This document shows positions 18,101 to 26,159 of a DNA stretch of 64,000 nucleotides, one piece after another. A program made the translations under genes and the position numbers. Every line of letters starts with the position of its first letter. Positions within the stretch are counted from its first letter, which is position 1. The stretch covers positions 372,001 to 436,000 of the forward strand of contig NZ_JAMLDX010000001.1 in the NCBI RefSeq assembly GCF_024211275.1, in the 5' to 3' direction. The notes beneath the pieces were generated by a model. It saw only the letters and a list, made by a program, of their open reading frames with translations, was not told the DNA's origin and did not search any database. This DNA is from Sphingomonas tagetis. Lineage in GTDB: Bacteria > Pseudomonadota > Alphaproteobacteria > Sphingomonadales > Sphingomonadaceae.

Positions 18101-18574
18101 CTCGCGCGCCTCCAGCGGCCGGAACCCTGGCGTCAGCCCCGCCTCGACCGGGAAGGCCGATAACAGCGTCTGGCAGAAGCTGTGGATCGTCTGGATGCGC
18201 AATCCCCCGCCCGGCGCATCCAGCACCTTGGCGAACAGCGTGCGGGCATAGGCGACCCGCTCCAGCGAAAAATCTTCGCCCAGCGCATCGAGATCGCGCG
18301 CGACCTCCTCGTTCTTCGCCCGCACCCAATGCGCCAACCGTCCGCTGACCCGCGCCGCCATCTCCGCAGCGCCCGCCTTGGTGAAGGTCAGGCACAAGAT
18401 CGCCCCCGGATCGACTCCGCGCAGCAGCAATCGGAACACCCGCGCCGCCAGTACCTGAGTCTTGCCGGTGCCGGCGGATGCCGACAGCCACACGCTCGAC
18501 TCGGGGCTGGACGCCGCCGCCTGATTGCCCGCCAGCGGCGGCAGCGCGCCCGAGCTAGCGCCGCTCACGGCCAT
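15164..18574 (-). CDS. addA: Double-strand break repair helicase-nuclease AddA
   Basis: A 1136-residue UvrD/Rep-type helicase with a C-terminal nuclease, the AddA subunit of the AddAB complex that resects double-strand breaks in place of RecBCD. Walker A ASAGTGKT is at residues 32-39. The Walker B region reads LIDEAQDTN, RVMTAHGAKGLQAPLV is helicase motif V and YVAATRAEERLVV motif VI. A PD-(D/E)xK nuclease motif appears near the end (VLVVDFKTGR). The start overlaps the end of addB by 20 bases. Length and motif order match alphaproteobacterial AddA. Confidence 0.94.
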   Translation of the reverse strand: MAVSGASSGALPPLAGNQAAASSPESSVWLSASAGTGKTQVLAARVFRLLLRGVDPGAILCLTFTKAGAAEMAARVSGRLAHWVRAKNEEVARDLDALGEDFSLERVAYARTLFAKVLDAPGGGLRIQTIHSFCQTLLSAFPVEAGLTPGFRPLEAREETALARETLAEMLADAGREGRDGLIDAVGALSLRLGEGKAEAFLHACARAPEAMAGLPSGLQPFVRRALGLPQGDVLAQAAEWCSDDAFDVAGLRRIADANHAWGTATGQKDAAVAGAWLEAEPVARVAMLGDLKKLALTAKDEPRKASVKLVALDPDYEALLVELGEACSGVLGMIARAGYADLLAQGLSAGREYAAAYQAAKRRVGAVDFDDLIGKTVALLDQPGMGDWIRFKLDQATSHVLIDEAQDTNVSQWRIVRALADEFFAGEGAHGEEVRTLFTVGDYKQAIFGFQGTDPVNFAAAEQHFSARSDGTLARLSLTHSFRSTAPILEFVDAAVAALPEPGMGTETEAHASRVDGPGTVTLWPPVVAGGDPEDEESWVDDATREVANQIARQIKAWIGTLELESKGRTLRPEDVMILVKRRGELASLLVARLYAEGVPVAGVDRLRLNAPLAVQDLLAAVRFALQPDDDLSLAALLVSPLIGWSQDELMHAALRERGSLWRHLRATAADERLAPLFDLLARADFMTPYRFLEHLLSGPLDGRRKLVRRLGREALDPVEELLTAALGFEGLATPTLQRFLDWFDRGDVEIVRDSAQPQAAVRVMTAHGAKGLQAPLVILADACADPAGGNKLFDFVKWAPEGHDGVPFPVFRPGKTERGGPIDAAVALADARELEEHWRLFYVAATRAEERLVVAGALGPKCKGEPPALSWYAAARAAFATLGVEVGEGEAMFVGHRPQPPVARKASAGAVAASELVLPEWIKRAAPAEARPPRPLAPSSLGEDLVADPPPGPALRAAAERGRLIHALLERLPAVAPDKRAGAAERWLAGAGGVADAAERAALAAAALGVLGDPRFAELFGPDALAEAPIAAVVGGGYVVSGTADRLLVTEDRVLVVDFKTGRRAPASLDEVPPYHVKQMAAYVAALAVVFPGRRITAGLLYTAGPELFELPEALIATHKPGFAQAEQSLASGA

Positions 18575-21500
18575 ACCATTCGTCGCGCCGCATCAGCTGG
18601 TCATATTCGGCATAGGGCGCATATTCGGGATGCAGCTTGGCCACGAACGCCGCCGCTCCCGTCAGATACGCTCCCGCCGTTTCGGCAAACCGCTCCGCCG
18701 CATTTGGCACGAACTCGTCTGGCAGCATCCGGCCATATTTGCCCGCAGCATCGACCGGCGTCGCGACATAGCCGAACTCGCCGCCCTTGCGCGCCAGCGA
18801 CCAGTACTCGAAACAGCTCGCCCGCCCCGAAATCCCCTCGAACCCGCCGCGCTCGGCGATCAGCCCGAGCAGGCCCAACTGCAACGAATAGCCCGCCTTC
18901 ACCGCCTTGGTGCTCGGCGGCTGGCCGGTCTTGTAATCAACGATGCCGAGCGTCCCGTCGCCCATCGCATCGATCCGGTCAAACTTGCCGGTCAGAGTCA
19001 CCCCGGCGACGTCGATCCGGCCCTCCTTCTCCACATCGAGCACTCGCCGGTCGGGGCGTGCCGCCAGCTCGCGCACGATCCAGCGCACGGCCTCGATCAG
19101 CCGCGGCTGCCACAGCGCCCGCATCATCGGATGCGCCTCGCTCAGCATCGCCAGCACGCGCGGCTCCAAGGCATCGGGCGCGCAGTCGTCTTTGCTTTTC
19201 CATTTCTCCAGCACATCATGCACCGCCGTCCCGCGCCACGCCGCGCTGGGATCGGCATCCACCGGATCGAGTTGCCGCAGCCGCAGCATGCGCTTGGCGT
19301 AGAAGGCGTAAGGATCGGCCTTCAACCGGTCGACATCGGTCACCGGAATCAGCCTGGGCCGCAGCGCCACCGGCGGGCACGGCTCGGGCCGCTCGGCCGG
19401 CTCGTGCAGCTTCGGATCGTCGATCTCGCGCGCCCAGCCTTCCAGCTCGTCCGCCCGTTCCAGCCCGCCCGACAGCGCCTCAAGCCGCAGCCAGAAGCGC
19501 GACGCGATCGTCGGCGCCCCCGCATCGCGCCGCGCCCGCGTCAGCAGCACCTCGCGCGCGCCCAGCCCCATCGCCAGATCATGCGCAGCCAGCCCGATCC
19601 GCCGCTCAAGCCCCGGCAGACCCAGCTCGCTCCTGATCCGCGGCGCCAGCCACGGGTCCGGCGCCGGCAGGCCCGGCCACACGCCTTCGTTGAGCCCGCC
19701 CAAAATCATCAGATCGGCGGTCTGTAGCCGCGCCTCGATCAGACCATAGATGGCCAGCCGCGGATGCCCGCCCTGGGGCGGCCGCACCGCGATCTCGTCC
19801 ATCAGCGTCCGCAGCATCGCCGACAGGCTTGCCGGATCGACCAGCGCCGGCCCATGCCCGGCCTCACGCTCCAGATCATCGAGCAGCGTTGCCGCCGCGC
19901 GACCCTCTGCGCGCCCCCACAGTCCCTTGCCGCACAGCGCCGTGGCCGACTCGCGCAGCTGCGCCAGCAAGCCGCTCAGCGGCGCCGGTCCGCCCGCGAA
20001 CAGCGCCTCGACCGGTTCCAGCAACGGCCGCACCGTGCCCCACCAGCGCAACGGCGCCTGTCGCACCCGCGCGTCATAACCCTCGGGGTTCGCCAGATGC
20101 GCGTCGATCCCCGCGAGCCCCGCCGCCGGCCGCGGCCCGCGCAATGCCAGATCGAGCGCCCGCGCGCCCTCCAGCCACGCCAGCCGGTCCTCGCCTGCCG
20201 CCACCAGCGGGTGCTTGAGCAGCGCCAGCAACGCCAGCGGCGCGAACGCCTGTGCCCCCGCCTCGGCGAGAGCGAGCAGCAAGGTTCCCGGCGGCAGGCT
20301 CGACAGCGGCGCGCCCGCCGTATCGTCGATCGCCAGTCCCCAACGCGCGCAATGCGCCGCCACGCGTTTCGCCAGCCCACGGTCGGGCGTGACCAAAGCC
20401 GCCGTGCGCCCCTCGACCTCAAGCGCCTCGCGCATCGCCAGCGCGATCGCCTGCGCCTCCTCGGCCGGCGTCGCCACCTCGATCGCGCGCACCCCGCCCA
20501 GCCGGCGTTCGGCCGCCGGCGTCTCGCTCCATCCCTTGGTCAGCTCGGCCGGCATCATCGCGCTGGCAATCGCCTTGCTGCGCGCGGGCGGCGCGTCGAG
20601 TTCGGTCGCGACCTTCCATGGCTCGATCTCGGCGCGCTGAACGCCCATCCGCTCGATCAGCAGCTTCAAATGAAACTGCGGATGCGTCTCCAGACTGCGC
20701 TTGCGCCGACCGCTCACGGGATCGGCCTCGAACGGACCGAGCATCGCCCATTCCGCCTCACCCATGCCCAAATCGACACCCGGAAACACCACCATTCCAC
20801 CGGGCAGACCCGCCACGACCCGCAGCAACCGCGCAATCGCGGGCGCCGCCGTGGTGATCCCGGCGGCGCACACGAACCGGTCCGGCGGATCGTCGCGCCA
20901 CCGCTTTGTCACCCGTTCCAGCAGCCGGTTGCGCCGATCGGCCAGATCGATCCGCCCGAGCCGTGCCAGTTCCTGCGGCCACTTCCCCAGCACGATCTCG
21001 AACAGGTCGAGCGAGCGCTGCCAATGCTCGGACAGTTCGCCCACCGCGACATCGCGCATCCGCCGCGGATCGACATTTTCGACCAGCAGCTGGTCGAGCG
21101 TCCGCCCCAGCTCGCCCGCCAGCCGTACCGCTTCCGCCGCGTCGATGCCGGGGTTCCCCGCCTGCACCAGCCGCGCGAGGATCAGCCGCCGCTGCAATGG
21201 ATCGACCGCCGGCGGCACCGGCTCGTCGTCATCGGCCGGATCGAGGAACGGCCCCGCCGCTTCGTCCAGTTCGGGATCGCCCACCGCGACCAGCCGCGGC
21301 AGCAGCAACCCGCCTTCGCTCGCGCGCACGAACGCATCGGTGATCGCCCGCTTGGCGCGATTGGTCGGCACCAGCACGATCCCTCGCGCCAACCGCATCG
21401 GGTCCCCGCCAAAGCGCCGGATCAACCCTTGCGCGAGCGCGTCGGCGAACGCCCGATGCGGCGGGATGGAGTAGAGCGAGAGGCCCCGCCCCTCACCCAT
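18555..21500 (-). CDS. addB: Double-strand break repair protein AddB
   Basis: A 981-residue partner of AddA. The start at 21500 (MGEGRGLSLYSIPPH) overlaps the murU stop by eight bases. The frame is open further upstream, but that part is the shadow of murU. The N-terminal helicase-like domain is degenerate, as usual in alphaproteobacterial AddB. The C-terminal nuclease motif is GIVDYKTGQPPS near residue 870. I do not see the four-cysteine iron-sulfur cluster of Bacillus AddB, which is often missing in this lineage. It acts with AddA at DNA ends in the cytoplasm. Confidence 0.9.
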   Translation of the reverse strand: MGEGRGLSLYSIPPHRAFADALAQGLIRRFGGDPMRLARGIVLVPTNRAKRAITDAFVRASEGGLLLPRLVAVGDPELDEAAGPFLDPADDDEPVPPAVDPLQRRLILARLVQAGNPGIDAAEAVRLAGELGRTLDQLLVENVDPRRMRDVAVGELSEHWQRSLDLFEIVLGKWPQELARLGRIDLADRRNRLLERVTKRWRDDPPDRFVCAAGITTAAPAIARLLRVVAGLPGGMVVFPGVDLGMGEAEWAMLGPFEADPVSGRRKRSLETHPQFHLKLLIERMGVQRAEIEPWKVATELDAPPARSKAIASAMMPAELTKGWSETPAAERRLGGVRAIEVATPAEEAQAIALAMREALEVEGRTAALVTPDRGLAKRVAAHCARWGLAIDDTAGAPLSSLPPGTLLLALAEAGAQAFAPLALLALLKHPLVAAGEDRLAWLEGARALDLALRGPRPAAGLAGIDAHLANPEGYDARVRQAPLRWWGTVRPLLEPVEALFAGGPAPLSGLLAQLRESATALCGKGLWGRAEGRAAATLLDDLEREAGHGPALVDPASLSAMLRTLMDEIAVRPPQGGHPRLAIYGLIEARLQTADLMILGGLNEGVWPGLPAPDPWLAPRIRSELGLPGLERRIGLAAHDLAMGLGAREVLLTRARRDAGAPTIASRFWLRLEALSGGLERADELEGWAREIDDPKLHEPAERPEPCPPVALRPRLIPVTDVDRLKADPYAFYAKRMLRLRQLDPVDADPSAAWRGTAVHDVLEKWKSKDDCAPDALEPRVLAMLSEAHPMMRALWQPRLIEAVRWIVRELAARPDRRVLDVEKEGRIDVAGVTLTGKFDRIDAMGDGTLGIVDYKTGQPPSTKAVKAGYSLQLGLLGLIAERGGFEGISGRASCFEYWSLARKGGEFGYVATPVDAAGKYGRMLPDEFVPNAAERFAETAGAYLTGAAAFVAKLHPEYAPYAEYDQLMRRDEWYGRERR

Positions 21501-22254
21501 CCGCCAGCACCGCCTCCGTCGCGGGGATCGCCGGCGGCGAACCGACGTCGAACCACAAACCCTGATGCACGACGCCCCAGGCGCGGCCCGCGTCGATCGC
21601 ACGCTGCCAGAACAGGTTGGTCGAGAACGGCCCTTCGGGCCAGTCGCGGATGACGCGCGGCGAGAGGATCTGCACGCCGGTGAACACGAACGGCGCGAGG
21701 CGGCCGGGCTTGCGCCGCCCGACGATCTTGCCGAACGCATCGATATGGAAGTCGCCCTGCCCGCCATGATTGTTGGCGCGCGCGAGCGGCACCAGCAGCA
21801 GCAGCGCGTCCATCTTCGCGTCGTCCCACGCCGCGGCGAGCTGGCGGATTGCGTCGATCGGGCCATCGACCCACAGATTGTCGCTGTTGACGCACACGAA
21901 CGGGCCGTCGCCCAGCCATTCGCGCGCCTGCACCAGCCCGCCGCCGGTCTCCATCAGCTGCTTGCGCTCGTCGGAGACGATGACCTCGATGTCCTTCACG
22001 CGGTGACTGACATGCGCCTCGAGCGCGTCGGCGAGGTAATGGACGTTGACCACCGCGCGCTTGACCCCGGCGCTGCGCAACCGGTCGAAGACATGATCGA
22101 TCAGCGGCTTGCCGGCCACTTCGACCAGCGGCTTGGGCCGCGTGGCGGTCAGTGGCCGCATGCGCTTGCCCAGCCCCGCGGCCATGACCATTGCGGTCTC
22201 CGGCACCGGCGCGTCGGGTGCGGGGCGGATCGCCAGCGTCTTCTTCGCGCTCAC
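21493..22254 (-). CDS. murU: N-acetylmuramate-1-phosphate uridylyltransferase (MurU-type)
   Basis: A 253-residue nucleotidyltransferase. The sugar-1-phosphate pyrophosphorylase signature MAAGLGKRMRPLTATRPKP is near residues 24-42, and VCVNSDNLWVDG carries the metal-binding Asp. In the MurU/AmgK recycling pathway described in Pseudomonas, AmgK phosphorylates N-acetylmuramate at C1 and MurU converts it to UDP-MurNAc. This bypasses de novo synthesis and its fosfomycin-sensitive MurA step. The gene overlaps amgK by four bases (ATGA), which strongly supports the assignment over other sugar nucleotidyltransferases. Confidence 0.85.
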   Translation of the reverse strand: MSAKKTLAIRPAPDAPVPETAMVMAAGLGKRMRPLTATRPKPLVEVAGKPLIDHVFDRLRSAGVKRAVVNVHYLADALEAHVSHRVKDIEVIVSDERKQLMETGGGLVQAREWLGDGPFVCVNSDNLWVDGPIDAIRQLAAAWDDAKMDALLLLVPLARANNHGGQGDFHIDAFGKIVGRRKPGRLAPFVFTGVQILSPRVIRDWPEGPFSTNLFWQRAIDAGRAWGVVHQGLWFDVGSPPAIPATEAVLADG

Positions 22255-23234
22255 GCGTCAACCACCGTCATCGGATCGCCGCGCAGGGCGGCCGGAATGT
22301 TCGCATCGAACCACGCCGCCACCGGGGCGAGCGCAGGATGGTTGAGGTCGCGCTCCAGATAGCCCCACACACGCGGGCATAGCCCGGGATAGCGCGGCTT
22401 GCCGTCGCGCTTCCACAGCCGCGTGAAGATACCGACGATCTTCGCGTTCCGCTGCGCGCCGAGCACATGATAGGCATCGAAAAAGCGCTGATCCGCCCCC
22501 GTGATCCGCCGATAGCGGTCGAGCAAGGCTGCCTCCAGCTCGGGATGCACGTCGCGCCGCGCATCCTGCAGCAGCGAGACGAGATCATAGGCCGCATGCC
22601 CCGCGAGCGCGTCCTGGAAATCGAGCAGGCCGAGCGTCTCGCTGCCCTCGATCAGCATGATGTTCTCGGCATGATAGTCGCGCAGCACCGTCACCGCCGG
22701 GCCGTCCAGCGCCGGCGCCAGCACCGCATCCCACACCGCGACATAGCCGTCGACATCGACATCCAGCCCGACCGCCGGGCAATACCATTCCGTCAGCAAC
22801 GCCGCCTCGCGCTGATAGACGTCGCGGTCATATGGCGCGACCTCTGCCGCACCATGATCGCGCAGCCGGATCAGCAGGTCGACCGCCTCCTCGTACAACC
22901 GCAGCTCGCTTTCGGGCGCGGCATCGACCGTCTCGCGCATTCGCGCGTCGCCAAAATCCTGCAGCAGCACGAGACCCTCGGTGAGGTCCTCGCCATGAAT
23001 CACCGGCGCCGCGAAGCCGCGGCCGGTAAGCCAGCGCGCGATGCCGATGAATGGGCGCGGATCCTCGTGCGGCGGTGGCGCATCCATCAGGATCGCCGTC
23101 CGCCCGGGCGCCTGCACGCGGAAATAGCGGCGGAACGAGGCGTCGCCGGCGAGCGGCAGGATTTCGCCGTCGCCCCAGCCGAGATCGTCGAGGAATTTCT
23201 GCGCCGCGGCGGGCGGATTCATGTCAGGGGCCAT
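22251..23234 (-). CDS. amgK: N-acetylmuramate/N-acetylglucosamine kinase (AmgK-type)
   Basis: A 327-residue aminoglycoside-phosphotransferase-fold kinase. The catalytic loop reads LRDYHAENIML and the metal-binding segment GLLDFQDALAGHAAYDL, both typical of AmgK. It phosphorylates the anomeric position of MurNAc recovered from cell-wall turnover and passes it to MurU, the next gene. Of three in-frame ATGs (23246, 23234, 23222), the one at 23234 is chosen because GGAGGG lies four bases upstream. It overlaps the end of tsaE by 16 bases. The family is broad, but the pairing with murU makes the call firm. Confidence 0.86.
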   Translation of the reverse strand: MAPDMNPPAAAQKFLDDLGWGDGEILPLAGDASFRRYFRVQAPGRTAILMDAPPPHEDPRPFIGIARWLTGRGFAAPVIHGEDLTEGLVLLQDFGDARMRETVDAAPESELRLYEEAVDLLIRLRDHGAAEVAPYDRDVYQREAALLTEWYCPAVGLDVDVDGYVAVWDAVLAPALDGPAVTVLRDYHAENIMLIEGSETLGLLDFQDALAGHAAYDLVSLLQDARRDVHPELEAALLDRYRRITGADQRFFDAYHVLGAQRNAKIVGIFTRLWKRDGKPRYPGLCPRVWGYLERDLNHPALAPVAAWFDANIPAALRGDPMTVVDA

Positions 23235-23665
23235 CGGTCCCTCCATGCCGCCGGCACTATCGCTGTCAAGCCGCGCGCGCCGTCCGGCTCGATCGTCAGG
23301 GTCAGCCACAGCGCATCGGCCCACCAGCTTTCGGGCAACCGCTCCGGCCATTCCACCAACAACAGCGAATCGGACCGCGCATCGTCCAGCCCCAGTTCCT
23401 CCGCCTCGTCCGGATCGTCGATTCGATAGAGATCGACATGGAGCACCGGGAAACGCACCTCGGGCGGCGCATAGGGCTGAACGATCGCGAAGCTCGGCGA
23501 AGGCGCCTCTTCCTCCAGCCCCAAAGCTGCAAGAAGCCCGCGCGCGATGCTGGTCTTGCCCGCGCCCAATTGCCCCGACATTGCGATCACGTCGCCTGGC
23601 CGCGCGACACTCGCCAGCCGCGCGCCCAGCGCCTCGCTCGCCGCCGCATCCGCCAGCCGGATCAT
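23219..23665 (-). CDS. tsaE: tRNA threonylcarbamoyladenosine biosynthesis ATPase TsaE
   Basis: A 148-residue ATPase needed for the t6A37 modification of ANN-decoding tRNAs, working with TsaB and TsaD. The Walker A motif GQLGAGKTSIARGLL is at about 31-45. SPSFAIVQPY and HVDLYRIDDPDEAEELGLDD are the hallmark TsaE (YjeE) segments. It overlaps divL by four bases (ATGA) and is followed by amgK. A tsaE-amgK-murU neighbourhood occurs in many alphaproteobacteria. Confidence 0.94.
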   Translation of the reverse strand: MIRLADAAASEALGARLASVARPGDVIAMSGQLGAGKTSIARGLLAALGLEEEAPSPSFAIVQPYAPPEVRFPVLHVDLYRIDDPDEAEELGLDDARSDSLLLVEWPERLPESWWADALWLTLTIEPDGARGLTAIVPAAWRDRWPLT

Positions 23666-26007
23666 CCGCGCGGCAGCTCCACCACCACCATCGTCCCCTC
23701 GCCCGGTTCCGACACCAGCTGGATCGTCCCGCCATGCGCCTCGACGAACTGCTTGGCGAGCGGCAGGCCAAGTCCGAGCGCGCGGTCGCCATCACGGCTG
23801 ATGCCAGGCTGGACGAAACGCTCGAACGCCTTGGCGGCCAGCCCCTTGGCCATGCCCGGCCCGTCGTCGGAGACCACGATTCGAGCTCGCTTCGCACCGC
23901 CATCGACATGCAGCAGCACGCGCCCCGCCTCGGGGGTTCCGGCCACGGCATGGCGCAGCAGATGCTCGACCGTCTGGCGAATCCGCCGCGCATCGCCCTT
24001 CACCGTGCCGGCGCTGCCATCCACCTCGACCGCCAGCTCGATCCGCTTGGCCTGCGCGAGCGGCAAGACCGATTCGGCGGCGGCGTGGGCGGTCAGTTCG
24101 AGATCGACGGACGCCCGCGCCAGCGCGCCGCCTTCGCGGGTCAGATCGAGCACGTCGTCGATCAGATCGCCGAGCCGTGCGACCGACGCCAGGATCGCCT
24201 CGGAATATTCGACTGCGCTTTCCGGCAGTTCGCCAGCATAGCCGGCGTGCAGCATCTCGGCGAAGCCCTTGATCGAGGTCAGCGGCGTGCGCAGCTCATA
24301 GCTCATATTGGCGACGAACGCGGTCTTGACCTTGTCTGCCGCCTCCAGCGCCTCGTTGCGTTCGCGCAACGCCGCCTCGCTGCGGCGGCGGTCGGAAATG
24401 TCGAGCATCGTGAACAGCGCATTGCCATCGGGCAACGGCACCGCGGCGACCTCGAAATGGCGCCCGTCGGCAAACTCGATCGTCGCGCCGCGTTGCTGCC
24501 GCTCGACCGTCGCCGCGCGCACGAGCTCGGCGATCAGCGTCGCGCGGCCCGGATTGGCGAGCCGCGGGCCCGCCGCCTTGGCCAGCGCATCGACGCGCGG
24601 ATGGCTGGTGACGAACGCCTCGTCGAATCCCCAGAGCTGGCGGAAACGGTTGTTCCACAGCTGCAGTTTGCCGTCCGCCGCGAACACGCCGAGCGCCTCG
24701 AACAGATTGTCGAACGTCGCGGTGCGCACGCGCAGCAGCGTGTCGCGTGCGCTGGCGAGCTGAACCTGCTCGGTCAGATCCTCGAAGATCACCAGCAGCC
24801 CGCCCTCGGGCAGCGGTTGCGCGACGACGCGCAGATGGGTGCCGCCGGGCAGCGTCCAATTCTCCTCGGTCGCGGCATCGGCGGCGCGAAACCAGTCGCG
24901 CCGCTCCGCTTTCCAGCCCGGGAAGTCGCGCACCACCGGCAGGCGATTCGCCTCGCGCATGCGCTCGAGCACGCGGTCGAACTCGGGCCGGTCGGCCAGC
25001 CACTCGGCGCGCATCTCGAACATGCGCGTGAAGGGCTGGTTGCAGAAGATCAGGCTGCGATCGGCGGCGAATTGCGCCACGCCCGCCGACAGCCGGTCGA
25101 GCATGGCGCGTTGCGCCTCGCCCGCGCGCTTGATCCCAACGCGGGCCTGCTCGAGTTCCTCGACATCGACCGCGAAGCCCGCGACGCCGCCGGTCGGCAA
25201 CGGGACGTCATGGATGTGCAGCATCCGCCGCGCGCCGCCGATCGTCGCGGGCAGCTTGACCATGCGCGGCCGCCCCGCCTCGCGCGCCGCCATGGCGCTG
25301 GCGAGCGGCCCGCCCGGCGCCGACGCGTCGACCAGCTCCAGCCCCGAATCGACCACGCTCTCGGCATCCTTGCCGTTGACCGCGGCGACATAGGCGTTGT
25401 TGACCATCGCCAGCTTGAAGCTGCCGTCGCGGTACCACATCGGCATCGGCGCGGACTGGATCAGGCCGGTGAGCGACTGGAACGCCTCGCGATATTTCGC
25501 CGCCTCGCCCGACAGCCGGGTGACTTCTTCCTGCGATTCGGTGGCGTCGAAGAACCATACCACGACCCCGCCCGGCGCGCGGATGCTGTCGGGCGCACGC
25601 TGGCCGATCGCGAGCAATGTGCGCGCCGATCCCTTCGACCGCACGATCGTGCGGAACGGCCGCGCCGCCTTTTGCGCGGCGGCGATGTCCTGCTCGAGCA
25701 CACGGCCCTCGGCCTTGTCGAACACGGCTTCGTTGCCGACGATCTCGTCGAGCTGCTGCGGCAATGTGTCGAAGCCGAGCAGGTCGGCGAGCCGCTCGGG
25801 CAGTTCGACCCGCCCATCGGCGCGCACGACCATCGCCACCGCCGGGCTTTGCTCGGCCAGCGCGGCCAGCCGGGCATGCGCCGCCAGTTCACGCCGTGCG
25901 CCGGCCCTCGCGCGCAGCCCGGCGAACAGCGCGGCCGCGGCGAGCGCGATCAGCAACGCCAGCACCGCGCCGGCGACCGTCATCGAAATCTGCGAAACCT
26001 GGATCAC
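23662..26007 (-). CDS. divL: DivL-type PAS sensor kinase with tyrosine in place of the phospho-histidine
   Basis: A 781-residue protein. One N-terminal membrane segment spans about 8-32, followed by several PAS-like domains (about 40-540). A HisKA dimerisation helix and an HATPase_c domain (DDGPGMAKGL, GLGLPLAKQFVEAHGG) come last. The H-box reads FVANMSYELRTPL, so the residue that is normally the phosphorylated His is Tyr570 (TAT at 24300-24298). This is the hallmark of Caulobacter DivL (769 residues, Tyr550), which binds phosphorylated-state-dependent DivK and modulates CckA and the CtrA phosphorelay. Size, Tyr and linkage to tsaE/amgK support orthology. It heads the operon ending at addA or trxA. 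Confidence 0.88.
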   Translation of the reverse strand: MIQVSQISMTVAGAVLALLIALAAAALFAGLRARAGARRELAAHARLAALAEQSPAVAMVVRADGRVELPERLADLLGFDTLPQQLDEIVGNEAVFDKAEGRVLEQDIAAAQKAARPFRTIVRSKGSARTLLAIGQRAPDSIRAPGGVVVWFFDATESQEEVTRLSGEAAKYREAFQSLTGLIQSAPMPMWYRDGSFKLAMVNNAYVAAVNGKDAESVVDSGLELVDASAPGGPLASAMAAREAGRPRMVKLPATIGGARRMLHIHDVPLPTGGVAGFAVDVEELEQARVGIKRAGEAQRAMLDRLSAGVAQFAADRSLIFCNQPFTRMFEMRAEWLADRPEFDRVLERMREANRLPVVRDFPGWKAERRDWFRAADAATEENWTLPGGTHLRVVAQPLPEGGLLVIFEDLTEQVQLASARDTLLRVRTATFDNLFEALGVFAADGKLQLWNNRFRQLWGFDEAFVTSHPRVDALAKAAGPRLANPGRATLIAELVRAATVERQQRGATIEFADGRHFEVAAVPLPDGNALFTMLDISDRRRSEAALRERNEALEAADKVKTAFVANMSYELRTPLTSIKGFAEMLHAGYAGELPESAVEYSEAILASVARLGDLIDDVLDLTREGGALARASVDLELTAHAAAESVLPLAQAKRIELAVEVDGSAGTVKGDARRIRQTVEHLLRHAVAGTPEAGRVLLHVDGGAKRARIVVSDDGPGMAKGLAAKAFERFVQPGISRDGDRALGLGLPLAKQFVEAHGGTIQLVSEPGEGTMVVVELPRG

Positions 26008-26103
26008 CCGCGGCCCTCAAGCTTGCAGAACGCATAGGGGGGCGGATCGGCCGCTGGCAAGCGCCGCCGCGCGGCTTGGGCGCGCTCGCGGCTGGCCGAC
26101 ACG

Positions 26104-26132
26104 AAAAAGGGGCCGGACGTTGGTCCGGCCCC
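26104..26132 (-). terminator. Rho-independent terminator of the TonB receptor gene
   Basis: A perfect 10-bp stem (GGGGCCGGAC 26109-26118 with GTCCGGCCCC 26123-26132) and four-base loop. Read on the minus strand, it is followed by five T. It lies 28 bases after the receptor stop codon and before divL, separating the two minus-strand units. Confidence 0.85.
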
Positions 26133-26159
26133 TCGCTTTCGATCACGTCATTGCGTGCT

